64,000 nucleotides of DNA from Favolaschia claudopus. Taxonomy: Eukaryota; Basidiomycota; Agaricomycetes; Agaricales; Mycenaceae. The position numbers and the translations under genes are program-made. Positions within the stretch are counted from its first letter, which is position 1; every line of letters begins with the position of its first letter. Where the stretch lies: positions 124,001 to 188,000 of the forward strand of contig JAWWNJ010000202.1 in assembly GCA_037176885.1 (NCBI GenBank). The letters are read 5' to 3'. A model generated the notes under the pieces. The model saw only the letters and a program-made list of their open reading frames with translations, was not told the DNA's origin and did not search any database. Positions 32,914 to 43,412 of this stretch are shown piece by piece.

Positions 32914-33134
32914 GAAAAAAGAGGGTATGACGGCGACGGGGGGACAAGACTAGAAGCGGGGAAGGAGACTCGAGGTCATGGAGGGGGAGGGGCTGGAGAA
33001 GAGAAGGTCTCAAAGAGACCGAGTCACCGAGCCAAAGGCGCGATGCGGAGGCGGGCGAGACGAAAAGAATGAGGAGACACGTGACTGATGGGTGATCGCT
33101 TTAGCCAATCCCTTCGGTCTGTCCAGACCACCTA
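32914..33134 (-). repeat. Split direct repeat A1
   Basis: 221 bp, the 5' terminal repeat of the element in its sense direction; same as A2. Its outer edge (33134) joins ankyrin-coding sequence directly. Confidence 0.88.
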
Positions 33135-33480
33135 TGTCAGCATTCTTGGATATGGCACGGCATTGCAGGCTGCAGCATATTCTGGGTCTCAGCCCGTCGT
33201 GAAGCTGCTGCTTGATGCCCATGCCGATGTCAACGTTGCTGGTGGCCTCTATGGGACCACATTGCAGGCCGCAGTACTTCACGGATCTGAGCCCGTCGTG
33301 AAGCTACTGCTTGATGCCCATGTCGATGTCAACGTTGTTGCTGGTGAATATGGGACCGCATTGCATGCCGCAGCACTTCACGGATCTGAGCCCGTCGTGA
33401 AGCTGCTGCTTGATGCCCATGCTGCTTGATGCCCAGGTTGATGTCAAGATTATCGGTGGCAGGCTCAGGTTATTGCTTCA
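33135..33480 (+). pseudogene. Ankyrin-repeat fragment
   Basis: Three ankyrin units in a row: GTALQAAAYSGSQPVVKLLL, GTTLQAAVLHGSEPVVKLLL and GTALHAAALHGSEPVVKLLL, each followed by DAHxDVNV. The 16 bp TGCTGCTTGATGCCCA is duplicated at about 33402-33435, which breaks the frame; the code continues briefly in another frame (LLDAQVDVKIIGG). The 5' part is cut off by the DIRS-order element at 33134. It is the remnant of an ankyrin-repeat protein gene; the full function cannot be inferred. Confidence 0.75.
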
Positions 33481-33779
33481 GAAACTAGCTCTGGTATGTG
33501 TTTCCGTTCTGATCTTATCTTTTTTTTCTTTCGTTGTGTTTTTTAGTGTATCAATAGTATTATTGAATCATAGACACAGAATCATCAGACTTCACTTTTC
33601 CATCCCTCTCCTTTTTGCCATCTTGTTCAAAGGTTATCCCACTCACACCCTTTTTGAATGGTAGATCAAGTTCGGCAAAGGAGCGAGCTTTGAGGCTGTG
33701 AGAAGATGAGTGAATGTCCTCTGTTGTATGCAAGGCTATCTCAGATTTTGTACAAAGCTTGGTATACCGAAGAGAAACT

Positions 33780-33950
33780 AATTTTGTATTTTCCCTATAC
33801 CTGGAAAAACTGTACGGGCTCACCTCGAGAAAGGATTATGATAGGCCAAAAGTAATTAAAAAATAGGCCTAGTTTGGACTTTGGTTCAATGGAATTGACC
33901 CCGATTTGAGCTCGCAATGGCCGGTGCAAGTCACTGAAAATATCACCGCC
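33780..33950. repeat. Half copy of the 4.9 kb foldback family
   Basis: AATGGAATTGACC and GATTTGAGCTC followed by AATGGCCGGT around 33888-33925 match the arm of the palindrome at 4856-5446 (there AATGGAATTGACC in complement, CATTTGAGCTCA, ACGGCCGGTCGAAGT). Only one arm is visible. Non-coding. Confidence 0.5.
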
Positions 33951-34244
33951 ATTTGGCGGACACATGGGTGCTACGTGTCGTCGACATGTACACCACATAT
34001 CGTCCCCACATCATGGCCAGGCGGGGGAAAGCTGGCCTCCATTTCTGATCGCTAATGGACCCACCATGTGGCCATGTTCGACTGGCAGCCAGCTGGCGCC
34101 GCAGCTTTCATCCAGCTCTCAATGCAAGTGTCGACAGTTGTGATTGATATACGTTCCACAATGCAGAGATCGGAATGAAATATAGATTAATGTACTGTAA
34201 TTCATACAAGACAATGATTTTGTTACACACATTCATTCCACACG

Positions 34245-34824
34245 GATATTTATGACGTTCCGGACGTTGCAATATTAGAACCACACACATATATTAGGGA
34301 GCAACACACATACCTTGGGTATGTACTGCATCTATGTACATTTACACTATCGGGTTATGGCGTGGGGCGGCCGCCACCATGACTCTTAGGCGAAACCAGG
34401 TCGCGCTCGTCCGTCTAGATCTGTCTCATGATGATTCTCATAGCGCCGGCCCCGCTTTGACTTCGCATCAAGTGCCCCGCCGTGGTACTGGGTTCGAGCC
34501 TCGCGCGCTGTTGTGAGAGGTCATTGCTGCAGGAGGCGGATGGAAAAAAAAATCTTCAGCCCCCACATTCTCGAGAACGTTGTGTGAACCGCGAATGAAA
34601 GTTTTGCGTCTGTTAATTCAAGTTGTTGTGTCAAAGCGAGATGAGCCTAACAAGCGCCGTCCGCATCAAAACTGGCCGCCCATAAGCCAATAGCCAATAT
34701 TCTCTACATACTTGGATGCAGTACATACCAAACTGTTCTGTACACCTATAAGAAGATATGTGTTGCTCCTCAACATATATGTGTGTGGTTTGAATATTGC
34801 AACGTCCGGAACGTCATAGATATT
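34245..34824. mobile_element. 580 bp TIR element, ~90-105 bp arms
   Basis: Left arm 34245-34332 and right arm 34716-34824 are inverted copies: GACGTTCCGGACGTTGCAAT (34254) pairs with ATTGCAACGTCCGGAACGTC, and GGAGCAACACACAT pairs with ATATGTGTTGCTCC. The right arm is slightly longer. The interior holds GGTTCGAGCCT at about 34491, a B-box-like sequence, without a credible tRNA fold. Superfamily undetermined. Confidence 0.75.
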
Positions 34825-37497
34825 CGCGCACCTCCACACGAACACACCGGAGGTGTAACTTTCGAAGGTAAAAAACTATACAAGGTGACCATCACTTATA
34901 TCGCGCACGAGTATTTAGAGACCACCCGCATATTCTACCTTCTCGGAAAAAATTCCTTTTACATGGCTTGCCCGAGCTTGATTAGTCTCCCAATGTCAGA
35001 AGCCGATAAACTAAAATTACATACTATGTACAGTGACGGCGACTTTAAGTGCCTTTCCTAAAAAGGAAATTGCTCGCACAACAGCCAAAGGGCGGGTCGA
35101 CTCGAGTGTATGAGACAAGGTATAGCCTGTATTCACATCTAATGGACATTGGGTGGGTACTATACGAAATCCAGCCACTGAAAAGCTCCAAACATGGAGA
35201 GACAGTAGGACAAAAGTCCGGCCAGATCTCAATCAACTCGGCACTCATTGCCGAAATTTTGGGCAACATGCCCCAAGCACCTCAACTGCGCAGTTTGGCC
35301 GAGGAATGACGTTGGCAATCATCAATGACACCCGACTCGGCCGACGCCCGCCTACCGCATTGGGAGGTGACATCATTAGGGTTGACACTGCCACCCCGAG
35401 AAACTTTCTAACACCATTGAAGATTTTATACTTGCTGGCTGGCAAAAAAAATACCTACCCAAGATTCTCACCTAACTTTTTCTCACCCCTCACCAACTTT
35501 AATCTACCAGTGCTGTTTTGAAGTCACACTCAAGTGAACACATAATCTGCCTTCGGAATTTTTCACGCTCCAAGCTGAAAGATTTATAGGGCAGTCTACT
35601 TTTTTACACACTTCCCCTACTTTATATGCAAATTCCCAGATTATACCCCTATTTTTTTAAAAGTGCAAAGTGACCGCCATATATTCCAGCCTCTGATTTC
35701 AGAGGACAATGCAAGGGCTTGGGAGTGCGACCTGACCACATCAGGAATCGTTGGTGGTCTTCTTCACTTTTAGATCTTATCATCAGCTTTCATTGCTTTC
35801 AATTCTCTTCACCTCGCCACCGAAACGTTCGTCCTGTACTGATACTCAAATATCTTTGCTGAATCCTGAGACTCGGATTCTTAGACTTCAAATTTAATGC
35901 CTTCTCCCGAACGAGTCAGTGCGCTTCAACTCAGTTCAAATTGTGTTCAATAGAAGCAAAGGGTGCGATGATGCGTCAGTTCAACGGTAAGCCATCAAAA
36001 TTCATTCATGTCCTGGACTCCTTCCCTTCATCTGGTTCGAAGCTGGATCTGCCAGTTTCAACTGCGGCCAAATCGATTTGGTCAACCGAACCTGTGCAAC
36101 ATTTTTGTTCCGAACGCACCTGTGCAAAAGTTCAACCAGTGGGTTGTGTAAATAAATTGGACTGAGTTTTGCGCTGCTTGTGCACCATTTGCTCAACGCT
36201 CCACCTGTGCTCTTTGTCTTTGAGGTAGACAACCTGTGCAGCTTTTGCATTCCGTGGGGTTGTGTATTTTTGTGATGGACCAAAACAAGTGGCGCAACAA
36301 CTTTTAAGAAATTTTATTGATGCGAGTTTTTAGTCAAAATGCAGTCAGCTGTGTGATTTTTGACTTCATCCAGCTCAGGGTGTGCACCATAACTTCAAAA
36401 ATATGCTCCCCTGTGTCAAAAAGTGTGAGTTTGGAATTATGGCCCACTATTACAGCCATATATTTTAAAGGGCAGTTGCTTCCAAACTGTCTGTAACTAC
36501 AAGATAAGACGCTGAACCAGTATTATGCGTCATTCGTGTACCTTCCAACAGTTTCATTTCGAACCAAAACCACATGTACAATTTCAACAATTCTACAGTG
36601 ACAATTTCAACAATTCTGGCTAAGATCTTTGCATGCACCTTTTCTTGCCAATATTGCAGGTTGAAGGTCATACAAAAGGCTGCTCAGGGTACCTCTAAGT
36701 CTGAACAACTACCATATCACACCACAATCACCCTACATGCGTCTCAAACAGGGATTTGGTTATATTCTCTGCATTATTCACAGTCAAACTACTGCAAACC
36801 GAGGCACTCTCGAATTTGTGCAGACTCCTGGTCAACGTATACAACGGCAATCTTCTTCAAACTCATACGGGGTAAATGGAACATACCAAACTACAATATA
36901 GGATACAAGTTCGGTAAAAAAAAAACACGTGACCGCGTCAAAATAGCACAATTTCCGGTTACTTTCTGTGATGACGAGTACATTCGAATTTTTTTTTTCA
37001 GCGACTTCGGCAGACCCCTCCCCTCATGGTTTCCGTAATATTCCCATATGCGGCAGCTTCACGTAAGCTTTTTCCCACCGGCTAATTTGTTAGCTTTATC
37101 AAGTTTATGTATTTTCGGACTTAACATCAGCATTTGAAGCAAAGAACCTGTTGTTTTGCACATTTCCATGTATCTGCACTGTGCAAAATTGATATTTCTG
37201 AATGTCAGCAACCTGTCTTCTGGACCAAACAACAGCATATACACTGATAGCCGAGGCTGCCGAGAGGCTCGACAGTGGTCAAACCAATCTGACGGTGACA
37301 GTAGTGGCCAAAGTTGGACCTGAAGCACTGAAATGCCAGAATAAGACTGTAGAACAGTGTACATAGCATATATTTGCTGTATACAACACTTAGAACCGAG
37401 TTCCAAAATTTTGTATGAAAGTTTTTTTTCAGGCTGAGGGGAAATTTCTTATCTCGGAAGGCCCTTGACGCCAGTACTAGTTACCACAATTTTATCG
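34825..37497. other. Unassigned region
   Basis: Short frames only (for example 36574-37038 plus, 154 codons), without recognisable motifs. A short tandem repeat ACAATTTCAACAATTCT occurs twice at about 36579-36620. No gene supported. Confidence 0.35.
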
Positions 37498-37499
37498 TA

Positions 37500-37756
37500 G
37501 TCTCGGATACCCAGACGTACTACCGCATTATTTATGGGCTGCCGGATATCTTTCCGTATATGGTGAATAGAGGACGTTTTTGACAGCTGATTGATCTTCG
37601 GGGGTGGGAGAATTTGTTGGCGGTAGTACAAGCCCCACCATTTTCCCACATGCCAGAGATCAATCAAACTTCAAAAACGTCCTCTATTCATATATGGAAA
37701 CACCTCCGAAAGGTCCTACGACTCGAATTGCTTGTATACGTCTGGGTATCCGAGAC
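37500..37756. mobile_element. TA-flanked 257 bp MITE
   Basis: Termini GTCTCGGATACCCAGACGTA and the inverted TACGTCTGGGTATCCGAGAC, flanked by TA (37498-37499, 37757-37758). Inner arms also pair (AATAGAGGACGTTTTTGA against TCAAAAACGTCCTCTATT), so most of the unit is palindromic. Non-coding. Confidence 0.75.
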
Positions 37757-38164
37757 TATTTTATCGTAAGTTGGACGCGGCGGTCGAGCGGCGGCCGCGG
37801 CGAATCTTGTGACAACTTCGCCGCGTCACTCCTCTTTGACGCGGCTATATCGCCGCGTCGCGCGGTAGTATGCGGCGCTGTTAGATTGACAATGCGGCGT
37901 GTCTCAGCAGCAATGCGACGCACTGTAAACCTACCGCGGCGCTTTCTACATATCTGCTGTGTACCAATATGCAATCCAATTTTCTTCCGCCATTCAATTG
38001 ATCATGATACTCGCGCTTTCATGAAAATTAGCGAGCTGCGTGTTGGTAGGCTTCGAAATCCGCGAAGTGTGTCAAGTTTGATCAAGATTTGTGCCACCTC
38101 ATCTTTTCATTTGCGCGAAGGGGACCAACCGTTCGCGCGAATCCTTCTGTTCCTCACCCCCACA

Positions 38165-38212
38165 CCCCCCGAACCCTAACCACCTAACCCTAAGCCTTAA
38201 CCCTAACCAGGT
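38165..38212. repeat. Degenerate CCCTAA (telomere-like) repeats
   Basis: AACCCTAACC, ACCTAACCCTAAG and TTAACCCTAACC occur within ~45 bp, resembling fungal telomere repeats (TTAGGG complement). A further AACCCTAACCACTTAACC lies at 38927, in direct orientation and followed, as here, by an AT-rich stretch and TTTGGCC. This is interstitial, not a chromosome end. Confidence 0.45.
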
Positions 38213-38730
38213 ACTTAACCCAGCATTATTTTGGCCTTCGGCAGTGTTTTTTGAAGACCAAACCCACGCCGCGAACTGTGACTGTCACGCCGTCACATTC
38301 GCGAACTCAATTTCCCTCTACTTACCCCAGGCCCGCCTTTTTTTGCTGGAATTGCCCTCCCACTGGCGCACATTTGTTATCTTGCATACCAGTGGTGTTT
38401 TCCCTCAATTTTTCCACTGCTTCCGGTCGGTCAACAAGAAAATTGTCATACACGCCGCGCGGCAGCTCCACGCAGGACCGACCGGAAGCAGCTCCAAAAT
38501 TTCGGAGTACTTGCCGCTGTATTTTCGTGTTGAATAAACTTTTTTTCTTTGTTTTGTGAGTGGTATTGTGTTGCGGGCGCCGGCCCGGACGGCTGGGGTT
38601 TTCCACCCCAGACCCCGACCGCTGCGCGGCGCTTTCCGCTCGCCGCGGGGGCCCACTGCGTGGAGCTAGCGCTCGCCGCGCGGCTCAAATTAAACATGTA
38701 CAGTTGTTTGGTGACAAAATAAAAACACAA

Positions 38731-38789
38731 TGGTGAGGATCGAACTTGCGACCACACGCGAAACATAATAACTATCGAGCTACACACCA
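38731..38789 (-). other. Truncated tRNA-like sequence
   Basis: The minus strand reads TGGTGTGTAGCTCGATAGTT at the 5' end and AGTTCGATCCTCACCA at the 3' end: an A box (TAGCTCGATAGTTA), a B box (AGTTCGATCC) and 6 of 7 pairs in the acceptor stem. Total length is only 59 nt and the T stem does not pair, so it is a tRNA pseudogene or SINE head rather than a working tRNA. Confidence 0.45.
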
Positions 38790-39001
38790 TACCCATCGAA
38801 GAACGAAGACATCCAAGTTTGTGATTCAATAACCAAATCATAGGGGTACCACACCGTCACACCGTCACTGTGACAGTTCGCGGCGTGAGTTCAAATTCCG
38901 TGTTTTTTTGGGGAAGCAAACCCTAACCACTTAACCAGATATTCTTTGGCCCTCGTTGACGAAAAAAAATGTTGGGCCCAAGAATTGAACTCGGAACCCA
39001 T

Positions 39002-40790
39002 TCATGCAGCACCTGTCCTTCCTTCCAACTCGGCTCGAAGAGCTTCCTCCTGGGCATCGTTGATGCTTGATTCGTTGTCATTGATGACTTCAGAGGTCAA
39101 CGTTTCCCTGAAGCTCGTGTTAGAAGACGTCACTAGGTGGTCAATGAACTCACGAAGCACGCCAGTACCATTTCTTGCGGATGTTCTCGACGACTGTGGG
39201 CTTCATCGCACTCCACTTCTCGACATCCTTGACGTACTTCTCGTATGAATCAACGACCGCCTTTTCCGTAAACTTGCTGGCGATGAAAGAACCTGTCGAC
39301 CATTCCTTGACACAAAATTCAAGCCGCAGATACATCAGAAAACGGTGACGGTGAAAACGAAGTAAGGAGACGCACAGCGGTAAGCTCCATAGCGATGTTT
39401 CCCAAAGAGATAGGATTGAAATAGTTCGGGAAGACTATACCAACTGATTCTTTGGTACGGAAAGTTGTTGCTTTGCGAACTTGCGCAATGATTCTGTTCT
39501 CGGCAAATCCGACGAGAGGGTTGGCCGCGGGATCCTGAAAGAGACAATTAATATAATGCAATAGCAAACCTTACCTTATAATGAAAGGCAGAGTTCTGTA
39601 GGAGCTGAGCCACCTTGCGTTTGTTGGCGGCAATGATCTTGCTGGAGGAGCTTCGCTCGAGGCCATAATTGCCGGCGAATAGGGCTCGGAAGGTTTCGAT
39701 GGTCTTGCCACGAACTTGCGAGCCTCGAGCCCTGACCTATTTCATATCAGGATTAGGTGAGAACACACGAAGAGAAAATTGACAACGCACGATTTTCCCG
39801 ATGCGATCGGTATACGCATACTGATGCTTGGCAACGCCACAGGCATTGCGGAAACACTCCTGTGCCCATTGAGCCTGCACGCCAGAAGCGGGAAGCATAT
39901 AAAGGCCGGCGATGCGAGCTGAATATTCCCTGCACGCCCGAATGATGATTGCGAGGGCGAGATCAGCGTAGTCACCAGCCGCAGGCTTCGTGCTGCGCAC
40001 GGCAACAAAGCCTTCGCGAAAGGGGGCATCCTCGTACTCCTTAGAGCGCTTGGCGGGCGGGGCTGAAGACGCGTCGGAGCGAGCGCCCAGAGTGGGGTGA
40101 AGGCGATGATGGATCTTCACCGCTAAAAAGACTCGCGTCAACGATCAATGATGAAAAGGAGGAGACATTGGTACTCGCCCTTCACCCTCTGCACCCGATT
40201 TAGGCGAAGTCGGCGACGGCGGCGGTGCGTCGGACATGTCGTTTGAATTTGATGGCGCTGTCTGTATGGCGGCGACAAACTTGCGCGGCTTGGTACAGTT
40301 GCGGCGAAATTAGATGCATTACCATATATAGAAATTTCGATCAAACCAACCTTGGGAAAGGGGCAGTTTCCTTTGCAATTGGCTAACTTTTATGGTACTC
40401 ATTGGACTGTTTCTGACCAGATTTTCAAGTAGACAACCGGCTTGAAGTGTGCATATACATATTCTAATGAACAAACAATACTCTGAGCTGTTGTGTTCGC
40501 GCATTAGAGGCAAAACTGACGCGGAATAATGGAAATTTCTATATATGGTAATGCATTTAATTTCGCCGCAACTGTAGTCGGGTCTTTCTTCGTGACCTTG
40601 CGGAAGATAGGCTTGTTGGGGAGGTTGGGGATGGGCAGCGCACCCAGCGGTTTGATCTGTAGTGAATGGTAGAGCGAAGAGATAGGAGTCAGATAGGGAA
40701 CGCACCATCGTCGACACAGGAAAAAGCGGCTCGTCACCGACATGGGCTCCTCGCTCTCGAGATCTTGATTATTCTGCTCCTCGGCGGCGC
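39002..40790 (-). pseudogene. DUF6532-type protein, Plavaka-linked copy 2
   Basis: Same gene as 9647-11697, diverged. Visible blocks are IKPLGALPIPNLPNKP, FREGFVAVRSTKPAAGDYAD, IIIRACREYSARIAGLYMLP, QWAQECFRNACG, ENRIIAQVRKATTF, VGIVFPNYFNPISLGNIAME and the C-terminal EEALRAELEGRTG ending at 39002. Exon borders (for example the intron just before ETLTSEVIN) match copy 1. A TA-flanked MITE at 40296-40574 interrupts an exon; removing it with one TA restores KKDPTTKPRKF. The 5' exons and the divergent promoter are missing: the frame ends near 40790 (QNNQDLESEEP), next to transposase-like sequence. Not expected to be functional. Confidence 0.7.
40296..40574. mobile_element. TA-MITE, CAGTTGCGGC family, 279 bp
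   Basis: TA on both sides (40294-40295, 40575-40576). Termini CAGTTGCGGCGAAATTAGAT and its inverted partner. Arms of ~45 bp include GCATTACCATATATAGAAAT and its complement. It interrupts the DUF6532-type gene. One of four family members in this window. Confidence 0.85.
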
Positions 40791-42334
40791 GAGCTCATTG
40801 ACTCAGCGTCAGAGAAACGTCTACGGCGGACTCGCAAGTCACATACCTGTGCGTGCACTCTTCGTGGCAACCTTACTCATCACGAATCTCATTCCCGCCG
40901 ACATTCCTGAACGGTCCCTGAGTCCGCCGCTTCATGCACAAGCTGAAGGCAGTCGTCCCGATGATGATGATAGTGCGTCAGATGAAATGCGGGCAGATCC
41001 GCCGATAGGAGACGATGAAGATGGCGGGAATCAGGCAGAGGAGGTACCACCGCCACCAAAGCGGCCGAGGGTGACTGTCGAGGAGGTCGAAGACGAAATC
41101 GAGCAGTGGGATCAGGAGTTTCTGGCGGAATTCCAGGCCGGTGCCGTACTCGAAGAATGTAAAACTCAATTTGAGAAGTTGCGAGAGGAGAAAGAGAAAG
41201 AGGGCTTGAATCCGTGGTATTCCTTCGACCGCAAGGAGGATTGGGAGATTGGGAGGTGGCTCATGACGTCTGGAGTCAGCCAGTCGAAGATAGATGAATA
41301 TCTAAAGCTTGACGCAGTGAGCTTTTCGGTTTCAGAATAGAAAATTCGGTTATACTTACATTTGTGTAGGTTCGCACAGGATTAAAGCCTTCATTTCATA
41401 ATAAACGTGCCTTCTTGAAGCATATTGATGCTCTGCCTCACGGTCCAGAGTGGTATTGTCAAATCTTTGAGATCACCGGTGACGAGGTTGACGGAGACGG
41501 AAAAAAGAAGACAGAGTCTCTTGAGCTGTGGTATCGCAATTCTATCGACTGTATACGGGAGTTCTTGAGCAATCCAGCGTTTAAAGAGAAGATGAATTTC
41601 GTACCTCGACGATTTTTTCGCAATCCGGATGGGACGAACCGTGAGTGGAGTGAGATGTGGACTGCCGAATGGTGGTGGGAAATTCAGGTAGAGTTTTGCC
41701 GTCTCAACAAATGGATGCGTACTCACTGTTTATTCGTACAGCAAAGACTACCGGCAAGCTCCACGATATGTCCGATTATCATCGCATCCGACAAGACCCA
41801 GCTCACTCGATTCAGCGGGGACCAGCAGGCGTGGCCAGTCTACTTGACGATTGGAAACATTGATAAAGAGACTCGTCGTTCGGCGTCATCGTACGCGACC
41901 ATTCTTCTTGGATATATCCCTGTTTCGAAATTCGCCATCGTGGATGAGAAGGAAAGGTCTTCGATCACGCACCAGTTCTTCCATAATTCTATGCGAGCAA
42001 TACTCGAGCCGTTGGTGGAGGCAGGGAAGAAAGGGGAGACGATGGATTGTGCCGACGGTTTCGTGCGAAGGATGTTTCCGATCCTCGCGGCGTACATTGG
42101 TGATTATCCGGAGCAGTTTTTGGTGGCCTGTTGTCGCGAGAACAGTTGCCCAAGGTGCCTTGTCGAGCCGGGCAAACAGGGCGAGCTGAATGCGAGAGCA
42201 CCGTGGCGGGAGTGTTGGAAGCTATTAAAGAACAAGGCGCACACGCTCGCCCGCCGGAATTCAAAGCCCACAATCTCCGCCTTATACACCCATTCTGGTC
42301 TGATCTCCCACACTGCGACATCTTCTCCTGCTTA

Positions 42335-43129
42335 CAGCTGTTCCCGAAATCTATGAGACTTTTCAAAAGAAAATTGCGCGAGCTCAACTTTTGATCGGAG
42401 TGATAAGGCACACCATATATGGTAATATCTCCGACCCGGAAGAGATCCGTTCCCGTTTAGGAAAGAATGACGCTGTGCTGTAAACTTGACAAGCTTTATA
42501 GCAGAGCAGGCCCCCGGTCACTACCATATAGGTCGTAGGGTCTAGCAGAGCGTCATCGCTATCAAATCGCTATCGCAATGGTCTTTCCGCCATATCAGCG
42601 ACGACCTCAAAGAGCGCGCTCTCTGGCTACTCGACAACGATTATCTCACCGAGGATGTATGTGAGATTCTTGGTGTCTCTCGGGCGAGCCTTTTCCGCTG
42701 GAGAGCAAATAAAGAAGATTATGGCACAGTCAGAGCACCTACGACTACTGTGCGCGGACGCCCACGCAACTCAATGCAGACCAAACCCACGACCTATTCA
42801 CATTGCTTGCAGAGGCTCCTGAACTATATCTTGACGAGATCATGGATTGGGTAGCGGTTACCCATGACACAGGAATCTCTCGCTCAGCTCTCGACCGACT
42901 CATTCCGGGATACTGTGGTGGAGCAGGCTCGTAGGCTGGCGGCGGTGCGCGCTGAAAGCGACGAGGGTATTCAGACATGCGAAGACGGTGAAAAAAAATT
43001 GACAGCTCAATGAATGCCACGGTCGGACGTACCGGGCCACCGGCCGTCGGAGATATTACCATATATGGTGCAAAAGTTGAGCTTCGCGCAATTTTCTTTG
43101 AAAAGTCTCATAGATTTCGGGAACAGCTG
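42335..43129 (+). mobile_element. Tc1/mariner-derived element, 795 bp, DDE lost
   Basis: TA flanks (42333-42334, 43130-43131). Long TIRs of ~85 bp start CAGCTGTTCCCGAAATCTAT and include AAATTGCGCG and ACCATATATGGTAATATCTC. The interior (42590-42915) encodes the N-terminal HTH part of a Tc1-type transposase with one frameshift: ISDDLKERALWLLDNDYLTE, DVCEILGVSRASLFRW, GRPRNS, then DQTHDLFTLLAEAPELYLDE and WVAVTHDTGISRSALDRLI. The frame then collapses and no DDE catalytic domain follows. It is a deletion derivative that needs a transposase in trans. Confidence 0.85.
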
Positions 43130-43412
43130 TAACACCGGACGGGATACACGAGTGGCACAACGGCGTTTTCGGCGATCACCTCGTAAACTGGTCCACGGAC
43201 GCCATGGATGGCGGCGAAGAAGAACTCGACGATAAGGACTGCCCAACGAGAAGCAATTATTTGGTACCATAAAAAGTCAACGGCGAGTGGCAGCATGTTC
43301 AACTCAAACAAAATCAATGACTGCTTGAAGATCAGACACAAGATGCTCACCGTCGGAGATGCAGAAGGACTCGCGCGGAAAACCCAGTCAAATCGCCCAC
43401 ATATAGAAGGGA

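Larger units (their letters stand above)
29999..33134 (-). mobile_element. DIRS-order (Ngaro/PAT-like) retroelement with split direct repeats
   Basis: In the sense (minus) direction the layout is A1 (33134-32914), RT-RNase H ORF (32840-30558), B1 (30545-30427), A2 (30426-30206) and B2 (30117-29999). A copies are 221 bp with one difference seen; B copies are 119 bp and look identical. B1 and A2 abut exactly. This A1-ORF-B1A2B2 pattern is the hallmark of split-direct-repeat tyrosine-recombinase retrotransposons. No recombinase frame and no separate gag frame are present, so this is a compact, probably non-autonomous copy. The near-identity of the repeats implies recent insertion. Confidence 0.85.

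Noticed and set aside
38731..38789. A functional tRNA gene
   Set aside because: Only 59 nt with an unpaired T stem; too short for the cloverleaf.
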